Shown here: piece after piece, positions 52,835 through 56,164 of the stretch
Layout: the number at the start of each line of letters is the position of its first letter
Numbering within the stretch: position 1 is the stretch's first letter
DNA from: CAYUBI01 sp964443005
GTDB lineage: Bacteria; Margulisbacteria; Riflemargulisbacteria; GWF2-35-9; CAYUBI01
Direction: 5' to 3'
Length of the DNA stretch: 56,164 nt
NCBI GenBank assembly: GCA_964443005.1
Contig: CAYUBI010000003.1
Coordinates: 1 to 56,164, forward strand
Translations under genes and position numbers: made by a program
The notes under the pieces: model-generated
What the model was told of the DNA's origin: nothing
Seen by the model: only the letters and a program-made list of their open reading frames with translations
The model's database searches: none

Positions 52835-53895
52835 TTTGGCATCGATTCAGCCATGCGCTCCATACGAAACAGGTCTTGATTTACTTTTTGATCTTCTGGA
52901 AATTTTCGTTGATATACTCGAAGTTCATTAATTGCTGCATAGACTTTTTTATTGGCCCAATAAGCATATCCCAAAAGTTTTCGAGCTTCGTAAAAGTCCG
53001 GATTTAATTGAATTGCTCGGTTATAAGCATCAATTGCTTTTTCTAAGTCACCTTTTTTATGATATGCAGCTGCTAGATTGCGCCAGGTAATTTTATCAGC
53101 AGGATTAGTTGATATTGCAAATTCGTAATTTTCAATGGCTTTATCCAAATTATTTATTTGGAAATAGTAATTGCCTAGCCGCGTTCGATAATTGCGGAAA
53201 TTACCTCGGGCAGTCCATCCCTCGGAATAATTGTCCAGTTTTCCTTGTTCGTTCATTTTTTCGTATAATTCAATTTCGCGAGTTACATTTCCAGCTTGGG
53301 CTTCGATCATGGCTTCATTAAAATAGCCTTCGACAAAGAAGGGGTCATTGGCATAAGCTTTTTGATATTGTTGTTTGGCTAAGTCTAATTTGCCAAGCCG
53401 ATGATAAAAATATCCTAAGGAGGTTTGAAACAGCGGGTTTGTTTTATCAATTGTTGCTGCTTTTTTATATAAATTTTCAGCATCATCGAGTAGTTTTTTG
53501 CGTTTTGAAACATCTTGCTCTACATTGAAAAATATCAGATCAAGTTGTGCTAAACCGTTTAAATACCAAGGATTATCAGGATTAATTTCGAGCATAATCA
53601 TATATTCGCGTTCAGATTGATGAAACAGATGTAGTTTTTGTTTAACATCATTTACTGCATTGGCTTTGGATTCATAAGATTTCGCAAGTTGAACACGGTA
53701 TTGAGATTCCCACGGAGCATAATCACAAGCTTGCTGCAGTTCTGCAATTGCGACATCCCAATTGTTGCGCGCAAATTCCTGAAATCCGTCACGATAATGC
53801 CGTTCAGCTAGCCAAGGTGTGTAGGACTCGTAAAGGCCTACTAGTACCGCTAACCAGATAATTGTAACTGCAATATATTTTATTGTTTTAGTCAT
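52831..53895 (-). CDS. Membrane-anchored TPR protein
   Basis: A 354-residue protein with one N-terminal membrane helix (residues ~7-23) and about seven TPR units on the outside, e.g. NPLFQTSLGYFYHRLGKLDL, NLDKAIENYEFAISTNPADK and DLEKAIDAYNRAIQLNPDF. TPR proteins in such loci often organise the polymerase and export machinery. It overlaps its neighbours by four bases on each side, so it is surely co-translated with the Wzy-like gene and the sugar transferase. Confidence 0.85.
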   Translation of the reverse strand: MTKTIKYIAVTIIWLAVLVGLYESYTPWLAERHYRDGFQEFARNNWDVAIAELQQACDYAPWESQYRVQLAKSYESKANAVNDVKQKLHLFHQSEREYMIMLEINPDNPWYLNGLAQLDLIFFNVEQDVSKRKKLLDDAENLYKKAATIDKTNPLFQTSLGYFYHRLGKLDLAKQQYQKAYANDPFFVEGYFNEAMIEAQAGNVTREIELYEKMNEQGKLDNYSEGWTARGNFRNYRTRLGNYYFQINNLDKAIENYEFAISTNPADKITWRNLAAAYHKKGDLEKAIDAYNRAIQLNPDFYEARKLLGYAYWANKKVYAAINELRVYQRKFPEDQKVNQDLFRMERMAESMPK

Positions 53896-55838
53896 TTTTG
53901 TCCTGCGATATTATTCATGTTCTTTTTCTTCTTTCCTTTTTGAGGTAATTCATCGGTTTCAGTTATAGCAACAACTGGCGTAGATTCTGCATTTCCAAGC
54001 CGATAATGCCCAATCGCTAACCCTAGGCCCATTAACATATAATTTAATGAGGCTGTTGCAACAACACCAAAATTAAATAAAACTTGGCCTTGGTAAAAAA
54101 GAACACCACCTAAGGACCCTAGCAGTAAATAATAACTGGCATTATTACGATTATTATATAAATATCCAACAATTAGTATAAAAAAAGAACCTAACACAAT
54201 GCCATACCGCAGTATTACTCCACTGAGTCCAGTAGTTGCAAAGGTATTAACATATTCATTGTGTAAGCGGTCTGGCGTTAAATTATGTCCGCCTTCTAAC
54301 CTGCCATAATCAGCTCGTCTGTAATAGGGGTAAATTTCCTTAATTGTATCTGGGCCTGTGCCTAATAAAAGATTGGCGCGTCCCCATTTGATGCCTGTTT
54401 TCCACATGCTAATTCGTGCTGATTTTCCAGTAACAGCTTCTTTTTGATATGAATCGATTTTGCCTTTAGCGCCTGCAGTATACTTGCTACCAGCTAATAA
54501 AACATCATCACTTTTTACTTTGACTTTAATGACATGTAACTTAACAAGGTCGTCTTTAATTTGATCTGGAACTATGGGTATTAGCGGAATGAAAATAATA
54601 ATAGCTAATATTGATAAAAGTACTGGCAATAATGTTGAACGTTTAAGAATATTATTTTCTTTTCGTCCTAGAACTACTAGGATGGCCAAAATAGCAATGT
54701 ACGTAACAAAGGGTTTATAATCAATTGAAATGAATTGCAAAATTTGAAATAAGTAAATAACTAATATGCGTTGCACAATGCTTTTAATTGCTCCAGCTGT
54801 ACTTTCCCGTTGAGACCAAATATAGGCAAAATAGATTGCTGCCATTAATAGAGACGGTAGAATAACCTTAAGCCCAAGTTTATATAAAACAAATACTGAA
54901 TTAAAATACCATACAGCAATGAATCCTAAAGTTAGCAAAACATCAATGAAAAATAGTTTCCGATTTTTTTCAATAAATAGGCGCATGCTAAATAATAAGA
55001 ACAGAGTCATTCCGCCTTGAAACCCCATCCACGTTCCTCTGCCCCACGATAAATACATTGCATAATATATTAGTATAGATAAAATCATGGCTACCCAGTA
55101 AGTTGCTGTAGTTTTCCATTCGTGCGTTACTTCTCGTTCGCGTTTATGCCCTAGATATAACATCCATGCTAAAGCCATAGGCACCATCATGCCAACATAG
55201 GGCCCATAATGTACAGGATTATTGATACTTCCAAACACACGGCCTGTTGGATCTGCAGACCAATTCATAAAATCAAAACCCAACTTTTGGATAACGCCAT
55301 AAAAGGCTGACATAGATGATGACACAATAAATGACAAAAACATCCAATTAAAAAATCGCTCGTTATCAACTAATTTTGCAAACATATACACTAAAAAAGC
55401 ATAATTAATAACTAATAAAATCCCTTCCCAGCGATCATAAGCTCCAATAATAGATACATAAATATTACGTGAAAATATTGATGAAATAGTATTTAAGATG
55501 AGCCAGAAAATCATGGGGATTTCCATGCCAATTTTTTCCCATTGTAGCCCAAATATCGAGTAATAGGTTTTACGGGCTTCTGGCTTATCCATTGGAAATA
55601 AAATACTGCGCGTTAACCATACGCCAGCAATTAAAATGGAAACAAATCGTAGTAACATCATTTTGTTAACTTCAAACACAGAACGAGTTAAGGAGGTAAA
55701 AAAGATGGGAATGCCAAATACTAATACTAATAAAAGCCCATTAATGATTCGCTTTGGCCAAGGAATACGGTTTTCAATAACAATATATGCAAAAAAAAGC
55801 GTTAATACAATCAGGATTTCGTATATAAAGATATTAAT
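53892..55838 (-). CDS. Wzy/WaaL-like O-antigen polymerase or ligase, ATT start
   Basis: An integral membrane protein of about 648 residues with at least 12 hydrophobic segments. The Wzy_C region has LLLGTGPDTIKEIYPYYRR, then GGHNLTPDRLHNEYVNTFAT with the His typical of ligases and polymerases. It joins or polymerises undecaprenyl-linked glycan on the periplasmic face. The first standard start in frame is GTG at 55679, but that cuts off two clear membrane segments: the frame stays open and hydrophobic to 55847, and AGGAG (55845-55849) lies six bases before an ATT at 55836-55838. It heads the polysaccharide unit. Confidence 0.82.
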   Translation of the reverse strand: MNIFIYEILIVLTLFFAYIVIENRIPWPKRIINGLLLVLVFGIPIFFTSLTRSVFEVNKMMLLRFVSILIAGVWLTRSILFPMDKPEARKTYYSIFGLQWEKIGMEIPMIFWLILNTISSIFSRNIYVSIIGAYDRWEGILLVINYAFLVYMFAKLVDNERFFNWMFLSFIVSSSMSAFYGVIQKLGFDFMNWSADPTGRVFGSINNPVHYGPYVGMMVPMALAWMLYLGHKREREVTHEWKTTATYWVAMILSILIYYAMYLSWGRGTWMGFQGGMTLFLLFSMRLFIEKNRKLFFIDVLLTLGFIAVWYFNSVFVLYKLGLKVILPSLLMAAIYFAYIWSQRESTAGAIKSIVQRILVIYLFQILQFISIDYKPFVTYIAILAILVVLGRKENNILKRSTLLPVLLSILAIIIFIPLIPIVPDQIKDDLVKLHVIKVKVKSDDVLLAGSKYTAGAKGKIDSYQKEAVTGKSARISMWKTGIKWGRANLLLGTGPDTIKEIYPYYRRADYGRLEGGHNLTPDRLHNEYVNTFATTGLSGVILRYGIVLGSFFILIVGYLYNNRNNASYYLLLGSLGGVLFYQGQVLFNFGVVATASLNYMLMGLGLAIGHYRLGNAESTPVVAITETDELPQKGKKKKNMNNIAGQK

Positions 55839-55844
55839 AAGTCT

Positions 55845-55897
55845 CTCCTACTTTACTCCTCTTTCGCCTCTCCTATAAAAAGCGAGGTAGTGAGGAG
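55845..55897 (-). promoter_or_regulatory. Leader of the polysaccharide unit with three AGGAG motifs
   Basis: Within about 35 bases upstream of the ATT start the minus strand carries AGGAG three times, two of them as TAGGAGAG. A CTCCTC (complement of 55892-55897) can pair with a GAGGAG (complement of 55856-55861), hiding the middle copy in a hairpin while leaving the one nearest the start free. The rest of 55898-56103 shows no gene; I see only AT-rich sequence without a convincing promoter. Confidence 0.35.
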
Positions 55898-56103
55898 AAC
55901 ATGTTATTATTTGCAATAGACAATTAAAGTATACACTAACTTTCAAAAAACTTAAATCGAATTTTTGATGATATAGTAAAGCATTTTTTTCTTCTGCTTC
56001 ATATATTATTTTGCACAGTTAAGAGTATTTATCGCGGCTTCTGTTTGAGCTATTTTTACGTCAACTAGATGAGTTTATCATCTAAAAAACCTGTCTGTTT
56101 TTT

Positions 56104-56163
56104 TCAGTACATTAAGTCTTGTGCGTAATCCTTATCAGAAAAGACTTCGCGGAAAAGTTTGTC
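56104..56163 (-). pseudogene. Possible remnant of an Rpn-family nuclease (runs off the edge)
   Basis: On the minus strand the last bases read DKLFREVFSDKDYAQDLMY and then a TGA at 56104-56106. The DKLFREVFSDK string is the N-terminal signature of Rpn/PD-(D/E)XK transposase-like nucleases (usually about 300 residues), where it lies near residue 10, so a stop here would leave almost none of the protein. A short fragment, so the identity is tentative. Confidence 0.35.
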
Positions 56164-56164
56164 A

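Noticed and set aside
1..56164. CRISPR arrays, tRNA or rRNA genes, insertion sequences
   Set aside because: I saw no regularly spaced repeats, no cloverleaf with the usual T-arm string, and no transposase gene; short or unusual cases could be missed by eye.

Overview
The window is AT-rich, densely packed and bacterial. The encoded cell has two membranes: there is an RND efflux triad with a TolC-type outer-membrane protein, an ExbB/ExbD pair, FlgA and FlgG, and a periplasmic AMIN-domain amidase. It also has a flagellar rod, a chemoreceptor, sugar import, a surface-polysaccharide locus and a membrane pyrophosphatase. This fits a deep-branching Gram-negative lineage such as Margulisbacteria, but no marker in the window proves that placement. 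Two runs of ten N (7516-7525 and 34129-34138) mark scaffold joins. In both places a short direct repeat flanks the gap and the reading frame closes perfectly if the repeat is collapsed, so murI and tolC are probably intact in the genome.

Layout. 1-1100: the 3' end of hisA and a HEPN/MNT pair. 1139-1939: an exported metallophosphoesterase. 1965-10978 (minus): one long gene string, pdxJ - amidase - murI - queD - amj - two paralogous glycine-rich exported proteins - flgF-like - flgG - flgA - panD, with a good promoter before pdxJ. 11132-11899: an RpoD-like sigma factor with an elaborate potential leader RNA. 12176-17131 (minus): sugar-binding lipoprotein, MalF-type permease, MalG-type permease carrying a large extra-cytoplasmic beta-propeller-like insertion, and a YycJ-type hydrolase; no ATPase gene is here. 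17327-26367 (plus): hppA, a strong terminator, a LOG-family protein, mnmA, a YtxH protein, a small membrane protein, alaS, ruvX and mltG. 26350-28353: uvrB, convergent with mltG. 28477-29144: two unrecognised small genes. 29193-32835 (minus): a poly-HAMP chemoreceptor and a PstS-like binding protein. 32966-38788 (plus): tolC - membrane fusion lipoprotein - RND pump. 38791-40614: a GH8 glycosidase with an inserted CBM-like domain. 40687-44789 (minus): proB - proA - exbB - exbD and a GT2 glycosyltransferase. 44913-45541: a VapBC-like pair. 45625-48645: leuS and a ComEA-like gene. 48659-55838 (minus): a Wzy/WaaL-like polymerase or ligase, TPR protein, initiating sugar-phosphate transferase, RlpA-like protein, gltX and a zinc-ribbon TPR protein. 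The right edge holds what looks like a remnant of an Rpn-family nuclease.

How it fits together: several adjacent genes serve the cell envelope (lipid II flipping, D-glutamate supply, septal amidase, lytic transglycosylase, surface glycan). The oddest items are the propeller-bearing MalG, the sigma-factor leader RNA, a flagellar rod-like protein with an apparent Sec signal peptide, the tandem glycine-rich protein family, and an envelope gene that appears to start at ATT.
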